52,973 nucleotides of DNA from Oscillospiraceae bacterium (GCA_022793685.1 JAAWDI010000007.1:1-52973); one strand, 5' to 3'. Shown: positions 30,561-39,928, counted from the first letter of the stretch. A program made the numbers and translations. Notes: generated by a model not told the origin, from the letters alone.

Positions 30561-30588
30561 CACCCTTTCTCCACGGGGGCATAGACTG
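30561..30588 (+). promoter_or_regulatory. Possible sigma-K promoter of dpaAB
   Basis: CACC at 30561-30564 and CATAGACTG at 30580-30588, 15 nt apart, resemble the mother-cell sigma-K pattern (mACm, 16 nt, CATAnnnTA) with one mismatch and one base less spacing. In B. subtilis the homologous spoVF genes are sigma-K dependent. Confidence 0.45.
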
Positions 30589-30616
30589 GTTCAGTGACGG
30601 ATTGGAGGGCTGTGAG

Positions 30617-31495
30617 ATGAAACGTGCTTGGAACATCTGGTTGGCGGGAGGCGATATGCGGCAGGCAAAGCTGGCGGAGCTGCTGGCCCGGGACGGCCAC
30701 GGGGTGCACGCGTGGGCGCTGGAGGAGAGTGGGCTGGATTCACTGGAAAACCTGAAACGGGAAGAGACGCTGTCCGGCCTTGACCGGGCGGACTGCGTGG
30801 TGCTTCCGCTTCCGGTGCTTGACCAGATGGGGCGGCTGAACGCGCCCCTTTCCAACCTGCCGCGGCAGGTGGAAGAGGTGCTGGACGCAGCAGGAAAAGA
30901 GAGCGTCCTGTGCGGCGGCATGGTGAACGAAACGCTGACCGCGCTGGCGCAGGCGCGGGGGCTGAACATCCACGATTACTTTGCCAGGGAGGAGCTGGCC
31001 GTGGCCAACTCCGTTCCAACGGTGGAGGGAGCCATCCAAATCGCCATGGAGAATATGCCCATCACCCTGTGCGGCGCGAGGGTGCTGGTGGTGGGCTGCG
31101 GGCGCATCGGCAAGCTGCTGGCGGTGCGTATGGGCGCGCTGGGCGCCAAGGTTACCGTGGCGGCGCGGAAGTATGAGCAGCTTGCGTGGGCGGAGGCCTA
31201 TGGTTTCCATTCGGAGCACATCTATCAATGGCTGGGCTATCTATGCGGTTATGACCTGGTGGTGAATACGGTTCCCCATCAGGTGTTGGGCGTGGAGGAG
31301 TTGGCCGACCTGAAGGAAGGGTGCCTTGTCATCGACCTGGCGTCCAAGCCGGGCGGAGTGGATATGGACGCGGCGGCCCAGTTGGGCGTACAGGTCATCT
31401 GGGCGCTCTCTCTGCCCGGAAAAGTTGCGCCAGTGACGGCGGGGGCGGGAATCCGTACCGCCATTTATAATCTCATGCGGGAATTGGGAGCGTGA
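30617..31495 (+). CDS. dpaA: Dipicolinate synthase subunit A
   Basis: 292 residues from ATG 30617 with TTGGAGGG upstream. NAD(P)-type Rossmann motif RVLVVGCGRIGKLLAVRMGAL (two pieces), WNIWLAGGDMRQ start, NSVPTVEGAIQIAMEN and CGGM, LIDLASKPGG-type end (VIDLASKPGGVD). With DpaB it oxidises dihydrodipicolinate to dipicolinic acid in the mother cell for deposition in the spore core. Its presence shows the host is equipped for sporulation. Overlaps dpaB by 4 nt. Confidence 0.95.
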   Translation: MKRAWNIWLAGGDMRQAKLAELLARDGHGVHAWALEESGLDSLENLKREETLSGLDRADCVVLPLPVLDQMGRLNAPLSNLPRQVEEVLDAAGKESVLCGGMVNETLTALAQARGLNIHDYFAREELAVANSVPTVEGAIQIAMENMPITLCGARVLVVGCGRIGKLLAVRMGALGAKVTVAARKYEQLAWAEAYGFHSEHIYQWLGYLCGYDLVVNTVPHQVLGVEELADLKEGCLVIDLASKPGGVDMDAAAQLGVQVIWALSLPGKVAPVTAGAGIRTAIYNLMRELGA

Positions 31496-32091
31496 TATAT
31501 ACCATGGAACAACTGCGAGTGGGCTTTGCCCTAACCGGTTCCTTTTGTACATTTAGTAAGGCCATGACGGCGCTGGAGCAGCTTCGCGCCCGCTATGGCG
31601 ACGTGACCGCAATCGTCAGTGAGCACAGCGCCGATACGGACACCCGGTTCGGCAACGCCCACGACTTTATGCGGGAGATGGAGCGCATCTGCGACAAGCG
31701 TGTTATCAAGAGCATTGTAGAAGCGGAGCCTATCGGCCCCAAGGGCATTTTGGATGTGCTGGTGATTGCGCCGTGTACAGGCAACACCTTGGCGAAGATG
31801 GCCAGCGGCATCACCGACACCACCGTGACCATGGCGGCCAAGGCCATGCTGCGCAACGGCAGGCCGGTGGTGGTGGCAGTGTCCACCAACGACGGGCTTT
31901 CCGGGTCATGCAAGAACATCGGCGCCTTGTTGGAGAAGAAGAACGTCTATTTTGTCCCCTTCCGGCAGGACGACCCGACGGGAAAGCCGACCTCTCTTGT
32001 GGCGGAGATGAGCCTCATTCCGGAGACCATCGACGCCGCTCTGCGGGGAAGTCAGCTTCAGCCCTTACTTTTAGGGCCGAGCGGAAAATAA
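31492..32091 (+). CDS. dpaB: Dipicolinate synthase subunit B (flavoprotein)
   Basis: 199 residues from GTG 31492 in a GTGA overlap with dpaA; ATG 31504 is an alternative. Flavoprotein fold: VGFALTGSFCTFSKAM, VIAPCTGNTLAKMASGITDT and VVVAVSTNDGLSGSCKNIG. Partner of DpaA in dipicolinate synthesis. Confidence 0.95.
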   Translation: MIYTMEQLRVGFALTGSFCTFSKAMTALEQLRARYGDVTAIVSEHSADTDTRFGNAHDFMREMERICDKRVIKSIVEAEPIGPKGILDVLVIAPCTGNTLAKMASGITDTTVTMAAKAMLRNGRPVVVAVSTNDGLSGSCKNIGALLEKKNVYFVPFRQDDPTGKPTSLVAEMSLIPETIDAALRGSQLQPLLLGPSGK

Positions 32092-32125
32092 AAAGCACCC
32101 CGAAGCATTGCTTCGGGGTGCTTTT
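32091..32125. terminator. Bidirectional intrinsic terminator
   Basis: 16-bp perfect stem (AAAAGCACCCCGAAGC and complement) around ATT; shared by dpaAB and the convergent reductase gene. Confidence 0.9.
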
Positions 32126-32130
32126 CTGTT

Positions 32131-34023
32131 TTATTCAATATTCATCGCGGTAAAGAAGCCATCCCGAACAGCGGAGGTGATATTTCCCGCGCGGCTGTGG
32201 CAGTCTCCGATAATATAGGTGGCGTCCACAATGCCGCTCAGCTCATCGACAATCTGCTGGCGGGGGCGCACGCCCATGGACAGCACCACGGTATCGCAGG
32301 GAATGGTCTCAAGGGTGCCGTCGGCGTGCTCCACCGTAAGCCCCTCGTCGGTGACGGCGTGAGCCTTTACTCCGGTCACGTCCTTGACGCCCGCTTTCGC
32401 CTGCATCCCGCGGAGGGTTCCCATGATGAGGTTGGAGGCCTGCTTTTTTGCGTCGATTTCCGGGATGGTGAGCATATCCACAATGGTCACGTCGTGCCCC
32501 TCCTGAGCAAGTGCAACGGCGGTTTCGCTGCCTGTGAGGCCTGCGCCGATGAGCGCCACCCGCTTGCCCACCTTGACCTTGCCCATGTCCACGTCGGTGG
32601 CCAGCACCACGTTGCTGCGGTCAAAGCCGGGGACGGGAGGCACAAAGGGGTCGCTGCCCACGGCGATGATAACAGCGTCCGGCTGCTCTGCCGCCACCTG
32701 TGCACGGGTGGCGGTGGTGTTCAGGCGGATGTCGATGCCGGGCGTTTTTTCCGTCATGCGCACCGACCAGTCCAGATAGCGGCGCACGTCGCTTTTCAGC
32801 GAGCAGGCCGCCGCCGCGTGGAGGGTGCCGCCAAGCTGACTTTCCCGTTCAAAGAGCACCGGACGGTGACCACGCTGTGCCAACCAGCGGGCGGCCTCCA
32901 TGCCGCCTGCGCCGCCGCCCACGACAACCACCTTTTTCGGCTCCTTCGCTTTGGGGATGTCGCGGAACTCCAGATTCCGCCCTGCAACGGGGTTGACGGA
33001 GCAGCGCAGGGGCTTGGGACAGCCGTGGGGGTCGTCGCCGGTGCAGATGCAGCAGCGGATGCAGGGGCGAATTTCGTCCGCCTTGCCCAGCCGGGCCTTG
33101 TTGACCTGTTCCGGGTCGGCCACAAAGCCGCGAATCATGGCCACCATGTCTGCCTTGCCGTCGGCTAAAGCCTGTTCCGCCAGCTCCATGTTGAAGGAGC
33201 CGACAGTGGTGACGGGGATGGACACCGCCTTTTTCATGGCCTCCGCAAAGCGGACGTTGGTGGCGGTGGGGATGTAGGCGGGCTGAATTTGATAGGCGAT
33301 GGTGGTCACGTCGTAAAGGTTGCCCGCAGAGACGTGGACCATGTCGATTTTATCCTGAATGTACCGGACGAACTGAACAGCCTCCTCCAGATGAACGCCC
33401 TCCGAATTCAGCTCGTCGCCGGAGATGCGGTATTCGATGGCCATGTCGGGGCCGATGGCCTCCCGTACCGCGTCCAGCAGGGTACAGGCGAACCGGCAGC
33501 GGTTCTCAAAGGTTTGGCAGCCGAATTCGTCGGTGCGTCTGTTGAACTGGGGGGAGAAGAACTGGGCCACCGTATGGCCGTGGCCGCCGTGGACGAGCAC
33601 CATGTCAAAGCCGCCCTTTCGGCACTGGCGGGCGGAGTCGGCAAAGTCCTGAATGATTTGGTAAAGCTCCGCCTTGCTGTACTCATGGGGGAGGCGGTGG
33701 TCCCGCAGGTTCAGCTCGATGGAGGCGATAGCGCCGTAACGGTGGATGGCCTCAGTCACCTGCACAAGACCGTGGACGACGTAGGGGTCGGCCAGATTGA
33801 CCACATAGTGGTTTTCGTCGGCATAGGCCTGATTGACCGGACTGTCGCCGATGGTGACGATGCCCGCTCCGCCCTTGGCCATGGCGGCGGTGAACTCGAT
33901 GAACTCCGGCGTAATCAGGCCGTCGCGGGTGCAGAGAAACGGCTCGGCCGGGGAGACCTCAATGCGGTTGCGGACGGTGAAGCCCCGCAGCTTCATGGGC
34001 TGAAATACATGGCTAAACTCCAT
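32131..34023 (-). CDS. FMN/FAD/FeS NADH:flavin oxidoreductase (Old Yellow Enzyme-type enoate reductase family)
   Basis: 630 residues. OYE-type TIM barrel (~1-330; VLVHGGHGHTVAQFFSP, NRRTDEFGCQTFENR), a [4Fe-4S] cysteine cluster CIRCCICTGDDPHGC ... RCSVNP (~345-370), then FAD- and NAD-binding domains (VVVVGGGAGGMEAARWLA; VALIGAGLTGSETAVALA). Family members reduce activated double bonds: 2-enoates, dienoyl-CoA, bile-acid intermediates (BaiCD/BaiH). Cysteine spacing C-x2-C-C-x-C differs from the common C-x2-C-x3-C of 2,4-dienoyl-CoA reductase. Substrate unknown; single gene. Confidence 0.9.
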   Translation of the reverse strand: MEFSHVFQPMKLRGFTVRNRIEVSPAEPFLCTRDGLITPEFIEFTAAMAKGGAGIVTIGDSPVNQAYADENHYVVNLADPYVVHGLVQVTEAIHRYGAIASIELNLRDHRLPHEYSKAELYQIIQDFADSARQCRKGGFDMVLVHGGHGHTVAQFFSPQFNRRTDEFGCQTFENRCRFACTLLDAVREAIGPDMAIEYRISGDELNSEGVHLEEAVQFVRYIQDKIDMVHVSAGNLYDVTTIAYQIQPAYIPTATNVRFAEAMKKAVSIPVTTVGSFNMELAEQALADGKADMVAMIRGFVADPEQVNKARLGKADEIRPCIRCCICTGDDPHGCPKPLRCSVNPVAGRNLEFRDIPKAKEPKKVVVVGGGAGGMEAARWLAQRGHRPVLFERESQLGGTLHAAAACSLKSDVRRYLDWSVRMTEKTPGIDIRLNTTATRAQVAAEQPDAVIIAVGSDPFVPPVPGFDRSNVVLATDVDMGKVKVGKRVALIGAGLTGSETAVALAQEGHDVTIVDMLTIPEIDAKKQASNLIMGTLRGMQAKAGVKDVTGVKAHAVTDEGLTVEHADGTLETIPCDTVVLSMGVRPRQQIVDELSGIVDATYIIGDCHSRAGNITSAVRDGFFTAMNIE

Positions 34024-34092
34024 GGGAAAAGTACCCCCTTACTCACAATATCTTTCGTTTAACAATAGCATCTGCACCGCGTAAAGTCAAGA

Positions 34093-34119
34093 AAACGCCC
34101 GACCAACGGCCGGGCGTTT
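34093..34119 (-). terminator. Intrinsic terminator of the radical SAM gene
   Basis: AAACGCCCG and CGGGCGTTT pair; TTTTCTT follows on the minus strand. Confidence 0.8.
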
Positions 34120-34125
34120 CGCGTT

Positions 34126-35640
34126 TTATCTGCCAAATACGCGCATTCGCATACTCTTCAGCACCACCCGTCCTTTTTTCATCAGGTAACGGGTGCGGTA
34201 CTGCTTCTGCGCCTTGGCATAGGCGGCGTGAATGGCGGCCTCGTTTGCCCACGGGTCTTTCGACCATGCCTGCGCCTTGGCGCGCAGGTTGGGGAACTGG
34301 AGGCAGTAGATAAGCTCAAACCATAGAGAGCTTTCCTCACTCTTTTCCCATTTCCAGAAGGTGTTGAACTGCTCTTCCATGGGGGCGAACATGATGTGGT
34401 TCAGCTCTTCCTTCGTGTAATAGCCCTGCTCGATGGCAAGGGGGATGATGTCGGTGCCGGGCAGGAAGTTCAGGCCGTGGAGCTGAAGCTCAAAGGGGGG
34501 AACCATCTGCTCAATGAGGTGGAAGGACTGCTGGATGTCCTCAATGGTCTCAAAGGGGTGCTGGAGCATAAAATCATAAGTGGCCCAGAACACGCCCGCG
34601 TCGTGGATGACCTGCGTGGCCTTGATAACGTCCTCCGAGGACTCATAGCGGTGGAAGATGTCCTTGCGGATGCGGGGGGAGCCGGTCTGAATGCCCATGA
34701 TAACTTCGGTGAGCCCCACTTTCACCAGCTTGTCCAGCATCTCTTTGTTCACCATCTTGGGGTGGGACCAAATGGTAAAGGGGAGGTTGATGTGCTTCTT
34801 GTACTCCACCACAAACTTGTCCACCCAGCCGGGGGTGTTGGGGAAAATTTCGTCATAGAAGTGGACGAACACCAGCTTTTTCATGGACTTTTTTGCGATG
34901 ATAAGCTCCTCCATCACGCTTTCCACCGAGCGGGTGCGCACGGTGCGGATGCCCTTGGGATTCAGGTGACTCAGGTTAGAGCCGGCGCAGTAGGAGCAGG
35001 TGAAGGGGCAGCCGCGGGAGGCCACCACCTCGTAACTCAGGGCCTCTAACTGGGGGTCGCACCGCTTGAGGGTGTTGCTTTCGATAAAGCAAGAGTCGGG
35101 ACAGTGGATGGTGGGCAGGCCGTAAAGGTCGATGTCGTTTTCGATGCAGCCAATCTCGTTCTTGTGAACCTCGCCCGCCTCGTCCCGATAGCAGAGGGAG
35201 GGAATGTCATGGTAGCTGCGGCCCTCTACGATGGCGTCTGCAAGCTGGCAGATGGTGTGCTCGCCGTCGCTGCGCAGGACGCAGGTCGCGCCGCGCTCCA
35301 GCAGGTATTCAGGGAACATGGTGGCAAACGCGCCGCCGCAGGCGATGGGCAGGTCGAACTTCTGCTGAAGACGCTCCATCAGCATGTTGACCGTGTCCAG
35401 ATACATGGAGCTCATAACGCTGAGGGCGATAAAAGCGGGCTTGCAGCGTTCGATTTCGCCGCACAGTAGCTCCACCTCCTCCGCGGTGGCAGGGCGGGGA
35501 TGGATGCTGTTGAAGTCCTTGAAGTAAATAGTGGTGACCTCATAGCCGTGCTTGCGAAGGGCGGACTCCAAATAGCGCACGCCGAGGGCGCGGGTGTTGT
35601 AAAACGCCACAAGGGCCACGTGCTTGGAAGGCTGCTGCAT
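34126..35640 (-). CDS. B12-binding domain radical SAM protein
   Basis: 504 residues. N-terminal cobalamin-binding-like Rossmann domain (~8-150; LGVRYLESALRKHGYEV, ACGGAFATMFPEYLL), then a radical SAM core with the CxxxCxxC cluster in ASRGCPFTCSYCAGSN (~215) and a HFYDEIF, HPFETIEDI region. The C-terminal ~100 residues are family-specific. Such enzymes often methylate or rearrange unactivated carbons; the substrate cannot be read from context. It has its own promoter (TTGACA-18-TAAAAT, 35716-35687 minus). Confidence 0.88.
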   Translation of the reverse strand: MQQPSKHVALVAFYNTRALGVRYLESALRKHGYEVTTIYFKDFNSIHPRPATAEEVELLCGEIERCKPAFIALSVMSSMYLDTVNMLMERLQQKFDLPIACGGAFATMFPEYLLERGATCVLRSDGEHTICQLADAIVEGRSYHDIPSLCYRDEAGEVHKNEIGCIENDIDLYGLPTIHCPDSCFIESNTLKRCDPQLEALSYEVVASRGCPFTCSYCAGSNLSHLNPKGIRTVRTRSVESVMEELIIAKKSMKKLVFVHFYDEIFPNTPGWVDKFVVEYKKHINLPFTIWSHPKMVNKEMLDKLVKVGLTEVIMGIQTGSPRIRKDIFHRYESSEDVIKATQVIHDAGVFWATYDFMLQHPFETIEDIQQSFHLIEQMVPPFELQLHGLNFLPGTDIIPLAIEQGYYTKEELNHIMFAPMEEQFNTFWKWEKSEESSLWFELIYCLQFPNLRAKAQAWSKDPWANEAAIHAAYAKAQKQYRTRYLMKKGRVVLKSMRMRVFGR

Positions 35641-35686
35641 AGTTGAATCGAACCTTTCAGCCCCGCAAGAGCGGGGATTTTTCTAT

Positions 35687-35716
35687 ATTTTACCCGTCTG
35701 CGCGGGGGACTGTCAA
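35687..35716 (-). promoter_or_regulatory. Sigma-A promoter of the radical SAM gene
   Basis: Minus strand TTGACA (35716-35711), 18 nt, TAAAAT (35692-35687); leader contains a CCCCG/CGGGG hairpin at about 35660-35675. Confidence 0.65.
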
Positions 35717-35739
35717 GAAAAAGCAAAATTTCAAAGTCT

Positions 35740-36453
35740 TTATGCCATAAGCCCCGAAATCAGGCTGGCCAGCGGCAGGTATGCGATGGGTAGAAATATG
35801 GCAGGCAGCATATTGCCCACCCGTATTTTCTCTTTGGGCAGTCCCAGCATATTCAAGGCGATGCCGATGATGATAACGCCGCCCACGGCGCTCATTTCGC
35901 CTGTGACGGTAGCCCCAAGATAAGGCCCCACCCACGCCGCCAGCAGAGTGAGCGCCCCCTGATAGACAATGAGAGGGATGACGGAAAATACCACGCCGAA
36001 GCCCATGGCGGCGGCGAAGGTGATGGAGGTAACGCCGTCAATAACGCCTTTGGAAATCAGAATAGAGTAATTCCCGTGGAGGCCGGCCTCCAGCGAGCCG
36101 TTGATGGCCATAGCGCCCACGCAGAACAGAAGGGTGGCGGAGACAAAAGCCTCGGTAAAGCGGCTGTTGGCGCTGTCCTGCTTTACCAGCCGCGCCTTGA
36201 GCGCATCGCCCAGCTTGTCCATGTACTGCTCAATGCCGACGGCTTCGCCAATCAGCGTGCCGATGACCATGCACAGAATGACGCACAACGTATTTTCTGT
36301 GACGATGGCACAGCTGATGCCGATAACGAGCACGCACAGACCCAAGACGGTGGTAAGGGCGCGGATAAGCTTTTCACTGATGCGGTTGCGGAACAGCAGG
36401 CCAAGCAGGCTTCCCAGCAGAATGAGAGCCGCGTTGATAAAGGTTGCGGGCAT
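35740..36453 (-). CDS. DUF554 membrane protein (YdfK-like)
   Basis: 237 residues from ATG 36453 (MPATFINAALILLGSLLGLL) with GGGGAGG just ahead; an upstream in-frame ATG has no site. About seven spans, with the family motifs GLCVLVIGISCAI, LFCVGAMAINGSLEAGL and DGVTSITFAAAMGFGV. Function of DUF554 is unknown. Single gene. Confidence 0.9.
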   Translation of the reverse strand: MPATFINAALILLGSLLGLLFRNRISEKLIRALTTVLGLCVLVIGISCAIVTENTLCVILCMVIGTLIGEAVGIEQYMDKLGDALKARLVKQDSANSRFTEAFVSATLLFCVGAMAINGSLEAGLHGNYSILISKGVIDGVTSITFAAAMGFGVVFSVIPLIVYQGALTLLAAWVGPYLGATVTGEMSAVGGVIIIGIALNMLGLPKEKIRVGNMLPAIFLPIAYLPLASLISGLMA

Positions 36454-36589
36454 ATTGGGGCCTCCCCAAAACAGTAAAATGAATGCTTTCCCCATTTTAC
36501 CAGATATTCCGCAAAAGTCAAACTGCAATCATGCCCCGGCGGGGCGGTGAATAGACTGCTTGTATGAAAGAAAAGGAGGCGGGGCCGCT

Positions 36590-38116
36590 TTGAAAGGGAA
36601 GAAGGCGTCCATGCTGTACGGGACGGTATTGCTCACCGCTACGGGGCTGGTGTCTCAAGGGCTGGGATTTCTTTACCGCATTGCCTTGTCCCGACTCATC
36701 GGCGCGGAGGTCATGGGCCTTTACCAGCTCATTATGCCGGTGTATTCCGTTCTGTTGTCCTTGACTGCGGTGGGACTGACTTCCGCCGTGTCCACCTTGT
36801 CCTCCACCTATCATGCGCTGGACAACCGCAAGGCCGCAGGGCAGGTGCTGAAAAGCTGCCTGAAGGCCTTTTTTCTGCTGATTGCCGTGACGGCGGCGGT
36901 GGTGGTGCTGTTTTACGACCCTATCTCCGTCTACCTGCTGGGAGACGCCCGCACCCAGCTCGGCTTGCTGCTCCTCTTGCCGTGCATCGCCTTGACGGGG
37001 ATAGAAAATCTTCACAAGCACTTCTTCTATGGCGCGGGCCATGTTCGCCCGCCTGCCGTCACAGAGCTTTTAGAGCAGTTTATCCGCACCGGCGCAGTGC
37101 TGGGACTGTTGCTGTGCTTCCTGCCCCAGAATCCGGAACGCACCGTGGGCCTTATTGTATTAGGCATGGTAATCTGCGAGGTGTTTTCCGCGGTGACGCT
37201 CCTTCTGCTCTACCGCAGGGAAAAACGGCGGGGCTTGACCGGACAGGGAGAACGCCCCAAGACAGTCAGGCGGCGGGTTGTCTCGATTGCAGTGCCCATT
37301 GGAGCGACTGCGCTGGCGGGCAACCTGATGGGCGCGGCCAATTCGGTGCTGATTCCCCAGCGGCTGGTGGCAGGGGGAGCCACCGCGTCGGAGGCCATGT
37401 CCGCTTTCGGCGTTCTCTGCGGTATGACCCTGCCCATGCTGATGCTGCCCACTGCCTTTTTGGGAGCGTTGGGCCTGATGCTGGTGCCAAAGATGGCGGA
37501 AAACGCAGCTTTGGGCAAAAAAGAGGCCGTCAAGGACGACCTCCACAGCGCCATGAGTGCCACCTCGGCTATCAGCCTGCCCGCCATGGCGCTGCTGGTG
37601 GTGTTGGGGCCGACCATCGGTCAGGCGCTGTTTCGGGAACAAACGGTGGGGAATTACATCCTGCCGCTGGCGGTGGCGGTGGCGCTGGACTGCTACCGTA
37701 CCGTGTTCGCGGCCTCCCTTAACGGCATCGGGAAACAGCCCACCACCGCACGCATCAGCATTTTCTGCGGCGCCGTACAGCTTCTGTTTACTTTCGGCAC
37801 AGTCAAGACATGGGGACTGGCGGGCTATGCGGCGGGTTTTGTAGTCAGTGACCTAATCGGCGCACTGCTGACTGGTCGGGCCTTCTGTAAGGCGGCTGGG
37901 GTGAAGCTGCGCCTGTTCCAGTGGGTGGCGGCCCCCGGCCTGTCCAGTTTGCTGATGGGGCTGGTGGTCAATCTGCTGTTCCATATTTTGCCCCAATACG
38001 GTCTGACGGCGGGACAGTCGACGGCGCTGTGTATCCCCTTCGGCGTGGTACTCTATCTGGCCGCTATGTCGGCGCAGGGGTGCCTGCCATTCAGGAAAAG
38101 GCGGAGCAAAGAATAA
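36590..38116 (+). CDS. SpoVB-like lipid-linked polysaccharide flippase (MOP superfamily)
   Basis: 508 residues from TTG 36590, ten bases after AGGAGG; the ATG at 36560 precedes that site. Around 12-14 spans; start LYGTVLLTATGLVSQGLGFLYRIALSRLIG (in pieces) and GLYQLIMPVYSVLLSLTAVG are typical of stage V sporulation protein B and related flippases. SpoVB acts in spore cortex formation; vegetative paralogues such as YkvU/MurJ-like also exist, so spoVB itself is not certain. Confidence 0.85.
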   Translation: MKGKKASMLYGTVLLTATGLVSQGLGFLYRIALSRLIGAEVMGLYQLIMPVYSVLLSLTAVGLTSAVSTLSSTYHALDNRKAAGQVLKSCLKAFFLLIAVTAAVVVLFYDPISVYLLGDARTQLGLLLLLPCIALTGIENLHKHFFYGAGHVRPPAVTELLEQFIRTGAVLGLLLCFLPQNPERTVGLIVLGMVICEVFSAVTLLLLYRREKRRGLTGQGERPKTVRRRVVSIAVPIGATALAGNLMGAANSVLIPQRLVAGGATASEAMSAFGVLCGMTLPMLMLPTAFLGALGLMLVPKMAENAALGKKEAVKDDLHSAMSATSAISLPAMALLVVLGPTIGQALFREQTVGNYILPLAVAVALDCYRTVFAASLNGIGKQPTTARISIFCGAVQLLFTFGTVKTWGLAGYAAGFVVSDLIGALLTGRAFCKAAGVKLRLFQWVAAPGLSSLLMGLVVNLLFHILPQYGLTAGQSTALCIPFGVVLYLAAMSAQGCLPFRKRRSKE

Positions 38117-38248
38117 GAATACACGTTTGATTTTGTACTATATAAACGAATTGAATTTCTGTTGTTTATGGTAGACAACAAGAGCTATTAGAAGAATTCC
38201 GAGATAGGCTTATTTAATTAGTTTGATGTCAGTATAAAGCCTGATGTA

Positions 38249-38284
38249 AAAAAGACGGTACGGTTTTAACCGTACCGTCCTTTT
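38249..38284 (-). terminator. Intrinsic terminator after deoD
   Basis: GACGGTACGGTT (38254-38265) pairs with AACCGTACCGTC (38268-38279); T-runs on both sides. The remaining AT-rich spacer 38117-38248 shows nothing else. Confidence 0.85.
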
Positions 38285-38303
38285 GTCTTATAAGAAGCCC
38301 AGT

Positions 38304-39029
38304 TCATTCCGCAGGGAATGCGATAGCAGTATCCAGGGCGACTTCCATCATCTTGGTGAAGGCTACCCGCGCCTCATAGGGGACTTCCTCACCGGAGAAG
38401 ATGTGGTCGGAAATGGTGAGAATGGCCAGCGCGCGCTTGCCTGCAACCGCAGCGTTGGTGTAGAGGCCGGCGGCCTCCATCTCCACGCACATGGCGCCCA
38501 TGTCCTTCCACTTCTGGGCGTTGGAATGCTTCTCATAAAACGCGTCGGAGGTGACGCAGTTGCCGACATGGTAGGCATAGCCCCGCGCTTCGGCGGCCTC
38601 CACGGCCTTGCGCAGCAGCTCGAAGCTGCAGGTGGGGGCATAGTGGCCGTTCAGTTCCAGATGATAGGCGTAGTTGGAGGCGGTGTTTGCACCCACGGCG
38701 AAGCAAATGTCGCCCACATGGATGTCGTCCTGATAGCCGCCGGCGGTGCCGATGCGGATGATGTTGTCCACGTCGTAAAAGTTGTAAAGCTCATGGGAAT
38801 ACAGGCAGATAGAGGGTACGCCCATGCCGCTGCCCATGACGGAGACGGGCACGCCCTTGTACTTGCCGGTGTAGCCGTACATACCGCGGATTTCGTTGAA
38901 GAGCACCGCGTCGGTCAGAAAGTTTTCCGCCACAAACTTGGCGCGCAGGGGGTCGCCGGGCATAAGGACGGTCTTGGCAATGTCGCCCTTCTTGGCTGCG
39001 TTATGGGGGGTGGGGGTCAGGTCTGCCAT
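38304..39029 (-). CDS. deoD: Purine-nucleoside phosphorylase, DeoD type
   Basis: 241 residues from ATG 39029 (MADLTPTPHNAAKKGDIA) with AAAGGAGCG upstream. Phosphate and nucleoside site motifs VLMPGDPLRAKF, VMGSGMGVPSICLY, RIGTAGG, VEMEAAGLY and LTISDHIFSGE are those of hexameric DeoD. It cleaves purine (deoxy)nucleosides with phosphate. Together with the phosphorylase at 43.0 kb it suggests nucleoside salvage. Confidence 0.95.
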   Translation of the reverse strand: MADLTPTPHNAAKKGDIAKTVLMPGDPLRAKFVAENFLTDAVLFNEIRGMYGYTGKYKGVPVSVMGSGMGVPSICLYSHELYNFYDVDNIIRIGTAGGYQDDIHVGDICFAVGANTASNYAYHLELNGHYAPTCSFELLRKAVEAAEARGYAYHVGNCVTSDAFYEKHSNAQKWKDMGAMCVEMEAAGLYTNAAVAGKRALAILTISDHIFSGEEVPYEARVAFTKMMEVALDTAIAFPAE

Positions 39030-39090
39030 GTTCAATCGCTCCTTTATTTTCATATCATAGTTTGGTTGACCGTATTTTGACTGTTTCAAT

Positions 39091-39120
39091 ATTATAGCAT
39101 TGCTGTGCCGAAAAAGGCAA
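39091..39120 (-). promoter_or_regulatory. Sigma-A promoter of deoD
   Basis: Minus strand TTGCCT (39120-39115), 18 nt, TATAAT (39096-39091). Confidence 0.7.
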
Positions 39121-39187
39121 GGAGCAAAACGGGAGACGGACAGTGGAAGGTGACGGCATCAAGGAGCATCCTTGACAGCAACTATGT

Positions 39188-39928
39188 TCACCATCTGCTT
39201 TGGCACCGCTCCACCAAATTAGCAAATAGCCGGTTCATGATGGGGGCTGAATCAATCAAATCCTCCGGGTGCCACTGCACGCCCATAATCAGGCCGTTCG
39301 CATCCTCCAAGGCTTCGATTGTGCCGTCAGAGGCTCTGGCGGAAATTCGCAGTCCATGCCCAAGTTCTTTCACTGCCTGATGGTGCATGGAGTTGGTTTT
39401 CAACTGCCGAGTGGCGAACAGTTCCGCCAGCCGGGTGCCTTGCACAATTTCCACATAGTGGGTCAGGTAGGAACGGTCGTATTTTTGTAAATGTTGGAGG
39501 GACGCGCCTTCCTGCAACGAGATGTCTTGATACAGACTTCCTCCCATCAGCACGTTCAAGGTTTGGTGCCCCTTGCAGATGCCCAGCATGGGAAGCTCGT
39601 GCTCAAGCGCATACCGGCCTGCTTTCAGCCATGCGTCGTCAATTTCAGGGCGAAAGACGCCGATGACCGGAAGAGGCTCTTCCCCGTAATACCAAGGTGT
39701 CATATCATCCCCTCCAGGCAAAAGTAAGCCATCGCAACAAGCGAGGGCGGCTTCTGCATCCTCCGCCGCCATAGCGGCAGGAATAACTACCGGAACGCCG
39801 CCGTTTCGCTGGATTGCCTGAATGTTGGCGCTGCTTGTAAAAGCATATTCATTGCTGATATATAAGCCGGGTTCTGTTTTTCGGGTCAGGCCAAGAATTC
39901 CGATGATAGGCTTCCTGTGTTGTTCCAT
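39188..39928 (-). CDS. Peptidase C26 family glutamine amidotransferase-like hydrolase (PuuD-like)
   Basis: 246 residues. Class I amidotransferase fold: oxyanion region LLLPGGDDMTPWYYG, nucleophile elbow MLGICKGHQTLNVLMGG (Cys, with Lys where Arg is usual) and GVQWHPEDL with the catalytic His/Glu. Homologues hydrolyse gamma-glutamyl bonds, e.g. gamma-glutamyl-GABA. Substrate not determined. Ribosome site GGAAGGAGC. Confidence 0.88.
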   Translation of the reverse strand: MEQHRKPIIGILGLTRKTEPGLYISNEYAFTSSANIQAIQRNGGVPVVIPAAMAAEDAEAALACCDGLLLPGGDDMTPWYYGEEPLPVIGVFRPEIDDAWLKAGRYALEHELPMLGICKGHQTLNVLMGGSLYQDISLQEGASLQHLQKYDRSYLTHYVEIVQGTRLAELFATRQLKTNSMHHQAVKELGHGLRISARASDGTIEALEDANGLIMGVQWHPEDLIDSAPIMNRLFANLVERCQSRW

